Shown: positions 53,932 to 63,229 of the stretch, in pieces
How positions within the stretch are numbered: the stretch's first letter is position 1
Layout: every line of letters begins with the position of its first letter
Assembly: GCA_963803845.1 (NCBI GenBank)
Contig: CAWDNZ010000005.1
Span: forward strand, 2,046,001 to 2,110,000
Origin: JABDIY01 sp963803845
Lineage (GTDB): Bacteria > Actinomycetota > Acidimicrobiia > Acidimicrobiales > SZUA-35
DNA: 64,000 nt
Direction of reading: 5' to 3'
Translations under genes and position numbers: made by a program
The notes under the pieces: generated by a model
Told to the model about the DNA's origin: nothing
Seen by the model: the letters and a program-made list of their open reading frames with translations, nothing else
The model's database searches: none

Positions 53932-55568
53932 AGCCAGCTCCGTCCCAGTGATCCTCGGCCCCGGTCGATAAGAAGAACCAGGGCGATCACGATGAGCCCC
54001 AACACCACGCAAAGAGCTGCCGCTTGGCCCTGAAATGCGGGAGCGGGCTGCCCTAGCAGACCAAAAACGGCCTGGGGAGCGGTGAACGAGGACCGACTTC
54101 GGGCGAGAAACCCCGAGGCACCGAACTCTCCTAGACTCACCGCAGCAGAGAAGCCAGCGCCAGCCACAAGGGCAGGGCGCAAGATCGGGAGCGCCACCTG
54201 GCTGAGCACCCGACGCGGCGAGGCACCGAGCAGAGCGGCGGCGTCGAGGACACCGCCATCGAAGTTTCGAATAGCCGGCAAGACTGCGGCCACCACAAAG
54301 GGGATCCCGATCACCGCATGAGCGGTGACCAGCAGAATCGGTGAGCTGCGCAGATCACCGAAGGTGAACCCCACCAGATAGCCAAACCCCAGTGTGACCG
54401 CCGAGATCCCTAGGGGGACGAGGACGACGATCTCCACCAGATGGGCCAGCCGACCATGAGCCTGAGCGGCCAGGGAGGCGGTGGTACCAATCACGCCGGC
54501 CACCATGGCCGCCAGTGCGGCAAAGAGAATGGAGTTCAGCACTGCTCGAGCTGGGCTGATCACCAGGATGGCGGGCCGATCCAGTAAAGCGGTGTAGTTC
54601 CCGAACCCCGGTTGCCCATCCACGAGCACAGACCGCACCGCCAAACTCAGCAACGGGGCGAGCAGGAACAGGAGCGTCCCGCCCACCACCGCGATCACGT
54701 GGATGTGTTCAGCCGGTGACGCGATCGGGCGAGCGCCCAGAAGTGCCTGACCGGAGGAGCCGGTTGTTGCGAGCCGCTTCTGTAGACGCTGGTTTGCGAC
54801 GGCCAATCCGGCCACGGCCACCGCCTGAATGACGGCAAGAACAGCGGCGGAACCGAAGTCGTTTCGCAGGATCGCATACCGGTAGATCTCGGTCTCGAGG
54901 GTGGCTCGGGATAAGCCGCCCAGGATCACGATCACCCCGAACGAGGTGAACGTGAAGAAGAACACAACAGCGGCTGCGGCCAGAATCGCTGGGGCGATGC
55001 GGGGCAGGGTCACCCGCCGAAACACCGCCCATGGGTCGGCACCCAGCAGAGCGGCGGCCTCGTTGGGGCGAACGTCGAGCTGCCGCCAGTAGCCCCCAAC
55101 GATCCGAACGACCACCGACACATTGAAGACAACGTGGGCGATCAGGATCGCAATGAGCGAGCCTTTGATGCCGTCCACCTCGACGCCAAGGGGGCTTACT
55201 AGCCGTTGGACTGCCACCGCCACCACCACGGTCGGCAGGATGAAGGGCACGAGGGTGGCCGCCTCCACCACAGCCTGACCGGCGAAGCGATAGCGGGCCA
55301 ACACGTGAGCCAGCGGTAACCCGATGGCGAGGGTCAATGCCGTTGAGGCGACCGCCTGCCCGATAGTGAAGCCGATCAGACCGGCGTCAACTGCGGACCA
55401 CCGCGACACACCACCGGGGCTTCCAAGGTCGGCAAAGCGGCGAACCATGGCCACCGCGGGAAAGCCGACGGTGATCGTCATGAAGATCAATACACCGATG
55501 CCGAGGCGTGACGTTGCCGCCGGCCCAATCGTTCTCGTGAACGATGACGGAACCGGCCCGGTGTTCAC
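53928..55568 (-). CDS. thiP: Thiamine ABC transporter permease (two fused halves)
   Basis: A 546-aa membrane protein with about 12 helices and two binding-protein-dependent transport domains, each with an EAA-type loop (EAAALLGADPWAVFRRVTLP in the first half, DAAALLGASPRRVLSQVALP in the second). That fusion is typical of ThiP and FbpB. The GTG at 55568 overlaps the thiB stop by 4 nt (GTGA) and is preferred over the ATG at 55589. It overlaps thiQ at the other end. Confidence 0.86.
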   Translation of the reverse strand: MNTGPVPSSFTRTIGPAATSRLGIGVLIFMTITVGFPAVAMVRRFADLGSPGGVSRWSAVDAGLIGFTIGQAVASTALTLAIGLPLAHVLARYRFAGQAVVEAATLVPFILPTVVVAVAVQRLVSPLGVEVDGIKGSLIAILIAHVVFNVSVVVRIVGGYWRQLDVRPNEAAALLGADPWAVFRRVTLPRIAPAILAAAAVVFFFTFTSFGVIVILGGLSRATLETEIYRYAILRNDFGSAAVLAVIQAVAVAGLAVANQRLQKRLATTGSSGQALLGARPIASPAEHIHVIAVVGGTLLFLLAPLLSLAVRSVLVDGQPGFGNYTALLDRPAILVISPARAVLNSILFAALAAMVAGVIGTTASLAAQAHGRLAHLVEIVVLVPLGISAVTLGFGYLVGFTFGDLRSSPILLVTAHAVIGIPFVVAAVLPAIRNFDGGVLDAAALLGASPRRVLSQVALPILRPALVAGAGFSAAVSLGEFGASGFLARSRSSFTAPQAVFGLLGQPAPAFQGQAAALCVVLGLIVIALVLLIDRGRGSLGRSWL

Positions 55569-56605
55569 TCCCGGAACAACTCCAACCATTCCTGGGTCCA
55601 GCGAGCCTGGTTCTCAGCGATCTCGGTTGGCGTCAGTGCCAGCGGTGCGGTGATTGGCGTGGTCCATGTGGAGAACTCCAGAGGGATCGTGGCGGCGCTG
55701 TTCACCGGTTCAACGAACATCGAGAGCGGGATCTCGGACTGCACCGCCGGGGACAGAAGGTAGTCCACTAACTTGCCGGCATTCTCGGGCGCATCGGTTC
55801 CGGCTAAGACGCCGGCGAATTCGATCTGCTCGAAACAGCTGTCGATAAGGATGTCACTGACCGCCGGATCGTCACCTCCAAACAAGCCCTCGAAGACCGG
55901 TGACGACGCGTAGCTGTTGACGATCCCCTTGTTACCACCCGGATCGCCGCCAACGTATTCGTTGTTCCACGCTTCGTTCCACCCGGGGGTGATGGTGACG
56001 CCGTTGTCTCGGAGGTCCCGCCAATAGTCCTGCCAGCCGTCTTCGCCGAAAGTGGCAATCGTGGTGAAGAGGAACGCCAGACCCGGTGTGGAGTTCTCCG
56101 GGTTCTGGGTGACGAACTGGGACGCCAATTGCGGTTGACGCAGATCTTCCAGCGATTCGGGGACCGCCGCACCATTCAGTGCGTTGGGCCGGTAGTTCAC
56201 GCACACATACCCGGAGTCGATCGGGGTGACTCGATTCTGGGGGTCCAGCTTCACGCGCTCCGGCACGTCGTCGAGACCGGCCGCCTCGTGGGCAATGAAC
56301 ACATCGGCGTCAAGGGCCCGTTGGAGGAGCAGGTTGTCCACCCCGAAGAGGACGTCGCCCACCGGGTCGCCGGCGGTGGCGATGGCATTGGCCACGATTG
56401 TGCCGGCGTCGCCAGTTTGGAGAACCTCCACGGTGATTCCGGTGTCGGCGGCGAAGGCCTCGAAGGTTCCATCCGGCAACACGAAACTCTCGTGAGCCAG
56501 AAGTGTGATCGTGGTCGGTTCAACGGCCGGATCGCCACTACCACAACCGGCGACGATCAATATGACTACTGCTATCACCGCTGGTAAACGGGTGGAAGTT
56601 TGCAT
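55565..56605 (-). CDS. thiB: Thiamine ABC transporter substrate-binding lipoprotein
   Basis: A 346-aa solute-binding protein with a lipoprotein signal (AVIAVVILIVAGCGSG, lipobox VAGC). TITLLAHESFVLPDG, GDVLFGVDNLLLQRALDADV, DSGYVCVNYRPNAL and NYYVGG-like NNEYVGGDPGGNKGIV match ThiB-type proteins. It captures thiamine, TMP or TPP outside the membrane for ThiPQ. The TPP riboswitch lies directly in its 5' leader, and its ribosome site GGAGGGAG is inside the riboswitch 3' end. Confidence 0.86.
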   Translation of the reverse strand: MQTSTRLPAVIAVVILIVAGCGSGDPAVEPTTITLLAHESFVLPDGTFEAFAADTGITVEVLQTGDAGTIVANAIATAGDPVGDVLFGVDNLLLQRALDADVFIAHEAAGLDDVPERVKLDPQNRVTPIDSGYVCVNYRPNALNGAAVPESLEDLRQPQLASQFVTQNPENSTPGLAFLFTTIATFGEDGWQDYWRDLRDNGVTITPGWNEAWNNEYVGGDPGGNKGIVNSYASSPVFEGLFGGDDPAVSDILIDSCFEQIEFAGVLAGTDAPENAGKLVDYLLSPAVQSEIPLSMFVEPVNSAATIPLEFSTWTTPITAPLALTPTEIAENQARWTQEWLELFRE

Positions 56606-56610
56606 GTGAG

Positions 56611-56695
56611 GCTCCCTCCGCTGGCATTACCCAGACAGGTTCAGCGGGTCGGCCCGTGTGGCCCTCTCAGCCTGCGCATGCAAGCTCCCCGGTTG
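56611..56695 (-). promoter_or_regulatory. TPP (THI-box) riboswitch
   Basis: On the minus strand the leader carries the hallmark segments in order: ACCGGGGAGC, GGCTGAGAGGG, GACCCGCTGAACCTGTCTGG, GTAATGCCAGCGGAGGGAG. These match the TPP aptamer. The final GGAGGGAG is also the thiB ribosome site, 5-6 nt from the ATG, so thiamine pyrophosphate binding should block translation initiation of thiBPQ. Confidence 0.92.
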
Positions 56696-56710
56696 TCTAA
56701 GCCTACCGCT

Positions 56711-57544
56711 TCAGTCGCTGATCTTGTTGAACTTCCGGGTGGCGAGGATGGCGAATACCACAATCATTCCGATCGCCCATGCGATGCTCCACTGGATGTT
56801 GTTCCCGGCGTCGTTGCCGTTGTAGAGCGCTCGGGCGGCGTTGGTGACCTTGGTGAACGGGTTGGCGTTGGCCACCGTGACGAGCCAGTCGTATTTCAAG
56901 GTGGCGGGATCGATGAACGCCGACGACACGAAGGTCATTGGGAACATCCAGATGAACCCGGCCGAGTTGGCCGCCTCCACCGAGCTCACGCTCAGGCCGA
57001 TGAGCGCCTGAACCCAGCTGAGTCCATAGCTGAAGAACAGCAACAGGGCCGTTGCTCCCAGAGCCGCCATCAAGGAGCCTTCGAACCGGAACCCCAGCAG
57101 GAACGCCACCGCCAACATGGTGATGAACGTGATGATGTTCCTCACCAAATCCGAGATCGTGCGACCGATCAGCACCGACGATTGAGCGATAGGCAGTGAT
57201 CGGAGCCGGTCGATGAAGCCCTTGGAGAGGTCCTCTGCGATTCCGATGCTGGTAAATGCCGAGCCGAAGACCACGGTCTGGGCGAAGATGCCGGGCATCA
57301 GGTATTGGTCGTAATTGTCGAAGCCCGGGATCTCGATTTCGCCGCCGAACACGAAACTGAAGAGCAGCACGAACATGACCGGCTGGATTGTGGCGAAGAT
57401 CAACACTTCGATATTGCGCGGGATGATCCTCAGGTGCCGGCCAGCCTCGGTGAGCGAGTCCAGAACAACTCCAGCCAATCCGGCCGAACCGGTTGGTGGG
57501 GTCTCGTCCGAAAACACTGGAGAAGAAGTTGCGGTTGCAGTCAT
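56711..57544 (-). CDS. ABC-2 type exporter permease (DrrB-like)
   Basis: A 277-aa membrane protein with six helices and the ABC-2 permease pattern (RNIEVLIFATIQPVMFVLLF, GIAEDLSKGFIDRLRSLPI, FPMTFVSSAFIDPATLKYDW). With the ATPase upstream it forms a DrrAB-like exporter for a drug, lipid or polymer. Its start overlaps the ATPase stop by 4 nt. Transcription may read on into the thi riboswitch only 16 bp after its stop. Confidence 0.85.
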   Translation of the reverse strand: MTATATSSPVFSDETPPTGSAGLAGVVLDSLTEAGRHLRIIPRNIEVLIFATIQPVMFVLLFSFVFGGEIEIPGFDNYDQYLMPGIFAQTVVFGSAFTSIGIAEDLSKGFIDRLRSLPIAQSSVLIGRTISDLVRNIITFITMLAVAFLLGFRFEGSLMAALGATALLLFFSYGLSWVQALIGLSVSSVEAANSAGFIWMFPMTFVSSAFIDPATLKYDWLVTVANANPFTKVTNAARALYNGNDAGNNIQWSIAWAIGMIVVFAILATRKFNKISD

Positions 57545-58512
57545 TGCCGTGCCTCCTCGGCACTCTCGCGTGGTTCGGCCTGATGCCCGGTGAGGATGAG
57601 GAACACATCGTCCAAGGTGGGACGCCGCACCTCAACGTCAGCAACGTCAACACCAGCAGCGTCGAGCGCTCGGATCATGTTGGGAACAACTCCCCCACCG
57701 GCCCGAATTGGAGCGCTGAGAGTCAACAGCGACTCGGGGTCCTGCTTCACCGCACCCACGGTCAACGGTGCAATCGCTTCCTTCGCCTTGGCGATGTTCT
57801 CCAGCTTCACGATGGAGACTCTCACCCGGTCACCACCGATCTGATCTTTCAATTGATCGGCGGTCCCTTCGGCGATCTTCAGGCCGCTGTCGATGACGGC
57901 GATCTTCTCGGCGAGGACGTCGGCCTCCTCCAGATACTGGGTGGTGAGCAGCACCGTGGTGCCTTCGTCGCCGAGTTTGGCGATGAAATCCCACATGGCG
58001 ATCCGGCTTCGAGGATCGAGCCCAGTGGTGGGTTCGTCGAGAAACAGGATCGACGGGCGGGCCACCAGGCTCATAGCGATATCGAGCCGACGTCTCATAC
58101 CACCGCTGTAGGTCTTGGCCGGCCGGGTGGCAGCGTCCACTAGATCGAACATTTCCAGCAGCTCGGCCGCCCGGGCCTTCTGGTTGGCCTTGGAGTGATG
58201 GAAGTAGCGGCCAACGAGCTCTAGGTTCTCCTGGCCGGTGAGCCGTTCTTCTACCGCGGCGTACTGACCGGTGAGTCCGATCCGGCTGCGCACCGCTTTG
58301 GGATTCTCCGAAACGTTGATCCCATCGACTATTGCTGTACCGGCGGTGGGCCGGGCCAACGTGGTCATTACCTTCACCGCGGTCGTCTTGCCAGCTCCAT
58401 TGGGGCCGAGCAAACCAAAGACCGTGCCTCTCTCGACCTCGAGGTCCAGACCATCGAGGGCCTTGGTGTCGCCGTAATGCTTCTTCAGGCCGTGTGTCTG
58501 TACTGCTACCAC
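57541..58512 (-). CDS. ABC exporter ATP-binding protein (DrrA-like)
   Basis: A 323-aa ATPase of the DrrA group. Walker A GLLGPNGAGKTTAVKV, TGQYAAVEERLTGQENLELV, signature YSGGMRRRLDIAMSLV, Walker B SILFLDEPTTGLDPRSR, and the C-terminal dimerisation extension (VEVRRPTLDDVFLILTGHQA) typical of daunorubicin-resistance-type proteins. It is coupled to the permease downstream. The exported compound is not identifiable here. Confidence 0.87.
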   Translation of the reverse strand: MVAVQTHGLKKHYGDTKALDGLDLEVERGTVFGLLGPNGAGKTTAVKVMTTLARPTAGTAIVDGINVSENPKAVRSRIGLTGQYAAVEERLTGQENLELVGRYFHHSKANQKARAAELLEMFDLVDAATRPAKTYSGGMRRRLDIAMSLVARPSILFLDEPTTGLDPRSRIAMWDFIAKLGDEGTTVLLTTQYLEEADVLAEKIAVIDSGLKIAEGTADQLKDQIGGDRVRVSIVKLENIAKAKEAIAPLTVGAVKQDPESLLTLSAPIRAGGGVVPNMIRALDAAGVDVADVEVRRPTLDDVFLILTGHQAEPRESAEEARQ

Positions 58513-58654
58513 CTAGGCAATCTAGCTTCGGCAGCCCCCCTCCGTCGCCGGATTTCTCAACGGCCACCTGACCAGGTTTCTCTCAATATCAACCCAAGTA
58601 GAGCCTCCGGCATTGATTGGGGGCATGCGGTCAGGGACGCTACGTTCTGTTCCT

Positions 58655-59839
58655 ATGAGTCTTCGATTCGGACGGCCGATGGTGTCCATCCCCGGGCCTT
58701 CCACAATCCCGGATCGCGTCCTGAACGCCATGCATCGCCCGATGCCAAACATCTATCAGGGCGAGCTTGTAGAGATCGCCTTCGAAATGTTGGATCGGCT
58801 TCCGGCCATCGCCCGCACCACCACAGCCCACCCCTTCATCACGGTCTCCAACGGCCACGGTGCCTGGCAGATGGCGATCAACAACACCCTGAGTCGGGGT
58901 GATCGGGTTCTCGTTCTGGAGACCGGCAACTTCGCCAAGAACTGGGGACAGATGGCGGCAACCAGTGGTGTCATCGTCGAATCACTCGAGGCGGACTGGC
59001 ACTCGGCAGTGGATCTGGAGGCCTTCGCCGAACGTCTGGTGGCAGACACCGAAAAGGGCATCAAGGCAATTCTGGTTGTGCTCACCGACACCGCCACGTC
59101 GGTTCGAAATGACATCAAGGCCATTGGAGAAACGCTTCGGGCCGCCGACCATCCGGCTCTCTTCATGGTGGACTGCATCGCATCGCTGTGTTGCGACGTC
59201 TTCGAGATGGACGCCTGGGGTGTAGACCTCACCGTGGCCGGATCACAGAAGGGCTTGATGGTTCCGCCCGGACTCGGTTTTGTCTGGGCCGGGCCACGCG
59301 CTCTCGAGGCGTATAAGACCGCCGACCTCAAGACCGGCTACTTCGATTGGGGGCCTCGCCGAACCCCGGACCTCATGTACAAGATCTTTGCCGGCACTCC
59401 CCCGATCCAACATCTGTACGGGCTTCAAGAAGCATTGAACATGATGGATGAGGAGGGCGGGCTGGAGAAGATCTGGCGCCGCCACGAAATTCTGGCCAGT
59501 GCGATCCACGCCGCCGTGGAAGCCTGGGCCACTCCGGGTGGGCTGGAATTCAACATCACCGACCCCAAGGCCAGATCCAATGCGGTCACCACCGTGCTCT
59601 GCAATGACATCGACGCCGTCGAACTCCGCCGACGGGCGGAGGAGTCGGCCGGGCTGGTGCTCGGTCTTGGCATCGCCAATATCGGCAACGCCTTCCGCAT
59701 CGGCCACATGGGTCATCTCAACCCACCGCATGTGCTCGGCACGCTCGGAACGATCGAGGCAACCTTGCATTCGATGGGAGCCCCACTGGCCAGCTCCGGC
59801 GTTGCTGCCGCCGCAGCTGCGCTTGCTCCCCACCTCTAG
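58655..59839 (+). CDS. Class V aminotransferase (alanine/serine-glyoxylate type)
   Basis: A 394-aa PLP enzyme. VSIPGPSTIPDRVLNAMHRP, ISVSNGH-like TVSNGHGAWQMAINN, MVDCIASLCCDVFEMDAW and the Schiff-base lysine in AGSQKGLMVPPGLGFVW place it in the alanine/serine-glyoxylate aminotransferase group; the C-terminal GNAFRIGHMGHLNPPHV agrees. It interconverts glyoxylate and glycine with serine or alanine as donor. The ATG at 58655 begins at the family start. The stop overlaps the convergent membrane gene by 4 nt. Confidence 0.86.
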   Translation: MSLRFGRPMVSIPGPSTIPDRVLNAMHRPMPNIYQGELVEIAFEMLDRLPAIARTTTAHPFITVSNGHGAWQMAINNTLSRGDRVLVLETGNFAKNWGQMAATSGVIVESLEADWHSAVDLEAFAERLVADTEKGIKAILVVLTDTATSVRNDIKAIGETLRAADHPALFMVDCIASLCCDVFEMDAWGVDLTVAGSQKGLMVPPGLGFVWAGPRALEAYKTADLKTGYFDWGPRRTPDLMYKIFAGTPPIQHLYGLQEALNMMDEEGGLEKIWRRHEILASAIHAAVEAWATPGGLEFNITDPKARSNAVTTVLCNDIDAVELRRRAEESAGLVLGLGIANIGNAFRIGHMGHLNPPHVLGTLGTIEATLHSMGAPLASSGVAAAAAALAPHL

Positions 59840-61344
59840 GGGCAGACTTCAGCCCGGGCGGACCCGGCGCGGGAGCGGCCGAGGTTCCAGTTGAATGGTC
59901 CCGAAGCTGGCGTGGTCTCACAGACTTCGAAGAGGATTAGTTCCTTAACCTCGGCTGGAAATCCTTCTAGTTCGGGCAGGAGCGCGGCGACACCGTCGTC
60001 GGAGATCGAATCGATCTTGCCGGGTTCGGTGTGGTTGAACCGATCAACGTTGTAGGACACGATCAAGGCATCCGGGTTGAGGACGTTCAGAATGAGCAGC
60101 ACGGCCAATCCGGACCCGACCAATGCCGACATCAGCCACGACGTCTCTGAGCGCACCCCGGCCAGGCGGATACCGACGATCACGAACGCTACCCCTACCC
60201 AAATCGAGAAGGCCGAACTGTAGAACCGCAGCGGGGTAAGGCCTTGCCCGGTGATGTAGAGCTGAAGTCGCCCAAAGGCGACGCCCACGATGCAGATGAT
60301 CAGCACAACTGCGGCAAGGTTCAAAGCTCGAATGGGCCCAGCACTGCGTTCCGAGCGCACGGTGATCACCCAGAACACCATCAACACAACAAGGGTGATC
60401 CCCGCAACCCACAGGAGCTGAAAGAACCCTTGCCGGGCGTAGTCCTTGTAGGAGATGCCTGCTGCAGCCAGCGCCTCGGACCCGCCCCCCAGAAAGGCGA
60501 AGATCTGGGTGAGCGTGAACACAGCAAACAACGCCACCAGAGAGGACAGGACCACGATCGTCTCGGCGGCACCGAGGCGAATAGTGTCGCTCGGTAGGGG
60601 TGAAAACCGCGGAGGCAGCACGCCCAGACGGACCACGACAGCAAACACGTAAGCCCCGCTCACAACAAACATGAGATGGAGGGACCACCCCGCCGGGTCG
60701 AACGCTTTGAGCGAGACGAGGTCCGAGAAGATCACGTCGGCGCTGGCCAGCAAGAGTGTGAGAACAACGATGAGCGGCGCAGCCAGCACAAGCCCCCGAA
60801 ACACCCGAAATGCTGGATCGATACGACCCGTCCTCCGGGCCGATCCCGTACGGATGTTCATCTCGACACCCGCCTCTACAACTGTCTCGACCGAGTAGAA
60901 GCCAAGCTCGAGGGAGTCACGGACGACCTGGGCGAGGCGGTACTGGAATAGATCAGGGATGCGCCCACCCATTGCTCCCAGCCCGAGCAGCATGATCGAA
61001 GCGATCAGGTTGAACGCCGTCAGCCGCGGGTCACTTCGGACCGACAGCACGACGGCGAACGCCGCCGACGCGGCGAGAACGACCGCCGTACGGGTACACC
61101 GGGAGACTGCGAACCAAACAGCCAGCGAACTGCCAACCAACAACATGGTCACGCCCACGCTGCTCACATACTGCTGGCGGATCGCAATGTCCAGCAATAC
61201 GCCAACAGCAAGCGCACCGGCGACCCACTCAGTGCGAAGCGGGGTGGGGGTCAACCGGGCAGTAGGTGACGCCGGCGTCGGTTGAGTCATTCGGTCCGCC
61301 GCGGTCGGCGGCGGGATGTCTAGTGAGATTTGGGGTTCGGTCAT
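59836..61344 (-). CDS. DUF4173/DUF4153-type polytopic membrane protein
   Basis: A 502-aa protein with a Pro/Thr-rich N-terminal tail and about twelve hydrophobic helices. LGVLPPRFSPLPSDTIRLGA, FAVFTLTQIFAFLGG, YARQGFFQLLWVAGITL and ILNVLNPDALIVSYNVDRF are characteristic of DUF4173 proteins. The function is unknown; some sit beside cell-envelope regulators. GGAG lies just before the ATG at 61344. It converges with the aminotransferase. Confidence 0.75.
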   Translation of the reverse strand: MTEPQISLDIPPPTAADRMTQPTPASPTARLTPTPLRTEWVAGALAVGVLLDIAIRQQYVSSVGVTMLLVGSSLAVWFAVSRCTRTAVVLAASAAFAVVLSVRSDPRLTAFNLIASIMLLGLGAMGGRIPDLFQYRLAQVVRDSLELGFYSVETVVEAGVEMNIRTGSARRTGRIDPAFRVFRGLVLAAPLIVVLTLLLASADVIFSDLVSLKAFDPAGWSLHLMFVVSGAYVFAVVVRLGVLPPRFSPLPSDTIRLGAAETIVVLSSLVALFAVFTLTQIFAFLGGGSEALAAAGISYKDYARQGFFQLLWVAGITLVVLMVFWVITVRSERSAGPIRALNLAAVVLIICIVGVAFGRLQLYITGQGLTPLRFYSSAFSIWVGVAFVIVGIRLAGVRSETSWLMSALVGSGLAVLLILNVLNPDALIVSYNVDRFNHTEPGKIDSISDDGVAALLPELEGFPAEVKELILFEVCETTPASGPFNWNLGRSRAGSARAEVCP

Positions 61345-61450
61345 GATCTCCGAAGGTACGGGAACCCTGTGGAGAGGTCCCCGCTGAGATTTGCAGATCC
61401 TGTGGAGATCTCGTTGTGCTATCCCTGGCCGGTCCAATTAGGTTGGCGTC

Positions 61451-62209
61451 ATGAGTTCCCTCAAAGTCGGCGTCCAGCTTCATCCTCAAGCCACCACCAT
61501 GACCGAGTTACGGGAGGCGTGGATCAAGGCCGACTCGCTGGGCGTGGACTCGCTCTGGACATGGGATCATTTCTTCCCGTTGTATGGCGACCCCGAGGCA
61601 CCCCACTTTGAGTGCTGGTCGATCCTGGCTGCCATGGCCGCCACCACCAGCCATGCGACGATCGGACCGATGGTCACGCCCATGACCTACCGGAACCCTG
61701 AACTTCTGGCGGACATCGCCCGCACAGTGGATCACATCAGCGGTGGACGGGTGATTCTGGGGGTGGGATCGGGGTGGTTCGAGCGGGACTACAACGAGTA
61801 CGGCTACGAGTTCGGTACCGCGATCGAACGTCTCAAGATTTTCGGCCGAGAATTGCCCCGGGTGGTAGGCCGGCTAGAAAAACTGAACCCCGCTCCGATG
61901 GGACCGATGCCCATTCTGATCGGCGGCACCGGCCCCAAAGTCACGCTGCGCCTCACCGCCCAGTACGCCCAGATGCACAACATGGTTGGCAAGACCCCCG
62001 AGCAAGCCAGGGGCGTAATGGCCACCTTGGACGAGTGGTGCGAGAAGTTGGGTAAGGATCCCGGCTCGATCGAACGCACCGCCTTGGTGGAAGCCAATAC
62101 CGACGTGGAAGCTTGGGCTGAAGTTGGCGTTCACCACCTGATCTATATGGCCGGCAACCCTTACGACCTCACCGAGGTAGAACGCCTGCTAGCGATCCGG
62201 GACAGCTAG
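61451..62209 (+). CDS. LLM-class F420-dependent oxidoreductase
   Basis: A 252-aa luciferase-like monooxygenase barrel. VGVQLHPQATTMTELREAW, SLWTWDHFFPLYGDPEAPHF, GPMVTPMTYRNPELLADIAR, TVDHISGGRVILGVGSGWF and PILIGGTGPKVTLRLTAQYA are typical of actinobacterial F420 enzymes of this class. It is shorter than the usual 290-340 residues but appears complete. It would transfer hydride with F420; the substrate is unknown. Together with the Ddn-like gene it implies F420 synthesis in the host. Confidence 0.85.
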   Translation: MSSLKVGVQLHPQATTMTELREAWIKADSLGVDSLWTWDHFFPLYGDPEAPHFECWSILAAMAATTSHATIGPMVTPMTYRNPELLADIARTVDHISGGRVILGVGSGWFERDYNEYGYEFGTAIERLKIFGRELPRVVGRLEKLNPAPMGPMPILIGGTGPKVTLRLTAQYAQMHNMVGKTPEQARGVMATLDEWCEKLGKDPGSIERTALVEANTDVEAWAEVGVHHLIYMAGNPYDLTEVERLLAIRDS

Positions 62210-62216
62210 GAAACTC

Positions 62217-62256
62217 GGGGCTCACAAGCTTGGCCGATCACAGGCTTGTCAGCCCC
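62217..62256. terminator. Bidirectional terminator hairpin
   Basis: GGGGCT-C-ACAAGC (62217-62229) pairs with GCTTGT-C-AGCCCC (62244-62256), interrupted by one C-C mismatch. It lies between convergent genes and touches the stop codon of the minus-strand one. Confidence 0.7.
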
Positions 62257-63218
62257 TACTTGTGAAGCGCCACGTATTCCCAATCGAGAAGTTGTTCTGG
62301 TTCAGCGTCTGCGGTGCGGCGGAAGCCAGCGGTCTCGATCGTCAACATCTGACCGCTACCTGCGAAGTCCACCGACTTCAGCGTGTGGGTGAAACTCAGC
62401 GTGTCGCCTTCGAAAGCAGGAGCGGTGTGATTGCAACGTTTCCAGCCCAGGACCGTCGCCATGCCCGGAAAGACCCGGGTAGCCGACGCCTGCGCCAAAG
62501 CGATCACATGCCCGCCATACACCAGCCGAGTGGGATAAGTGGTGGCGAACTCCGATCGATGCACCATGGCTTGGTTGAATGTCATCCTGGCGAAGGCTGC
62601 GGCCAAATCGATGTGGTCCTCCATGGGATCCTCCACAATTTCACCGGCCGCAACCGGAAGGTCCGGGAGCGCCGACAAATCCCATTCCGGAATGACCGAG
62701 GAGTAGTCCGGATCCGGAGCTGAAGTGGCTGAACCCACATCGTCGGAGAAGCCCGGCGCGGCACCCCTGGCAGGTAACAATGCGCATCGCTGATAGCTGG
62801 CGATCGGCCCGTTGCTACCGACGGTGTCGATGCCCAGTAGAACCTTGCCGCGGTTGAGATCGCCCTTGGGGCGGGAGTCGGCCATACCCAGCACCGTGGT
62901 GGTCGACTGCACTGTCTCCCCCACCTCCACCGGGCGTTGCACCAGGACCCCTCGATAGAAGAGGTTGGCGATGGCGTGACGAGTAGCGCTGGTGCTGAGC
63001 CCTATGGACAGCTGCACAACCAGACCCGGGTTAGCCAGCGCTCCACTACTCCCTGATGCAGCGGCGTAGGAGGAGCGATCGGCGGCAAGGCGATTTTCAT
63101 CGCCCGTGATGCTGCGGTAGGCAACGTTGTCGGCGTCGGTGATCGTCACCGCTGGGAGCTTGGGCAGTTCCGTTCCTGGTGTGAGGTCGTCGTAATAAGG
63201 GCCATTCAGTCTGTGCAT
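62256..63218 (-). CDS. MaoC-like double hot-dog protein
   Basis: A 320-aa protein with two hot-dog halves. The first half is DDLTPGTELPKLPAVTIT and LSTSATRHAIANLFYRGVLV. The second contains MVHRSEFATTYPTRLVYGGH and WKRCNHTAPAFEGDTLSF, resembling the hydratase-2 motif region of MaoC proteins. It probably acts on enoyl- or hydroxyacyl-CoA, perhaps linked to beta-oxidation or PHA supply. ATG 63218 is preceded by in-frame TTG and GTG codons, so the exact start could be 3-6 nt earlier. Confidence 0.75.
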   Translation of the reverse strand: MHRLNGPYYDDLTPGTELPKLPAVTITDADNVAYRSITGDENRLAADRSSYAAASGSSGALANPGLVVQLSIGLSTSATRHAIANLFYRGVLVQRPVEVGETVQSTTTVLGMADSRPKGDLNRGKVLLGIDTVGSNGPIASYQRCALLPARGAAPGFSDDVGSATSAPDPDYSSVIPEWDLSALPDLPVAAGEIVEDPMEDHIDLAAAFARMTFNQAMVHRSEFATTYPTRLVYGGHVIALAQASATRVFPGMATVLGWKRCNHTAPAFEGDTLSFTHTLKSVDFAGSGQMLTIETAGFRRTADAEPEQLLDWEYVALHK

Positions 63219-63229
63219 CACCAAGGATT

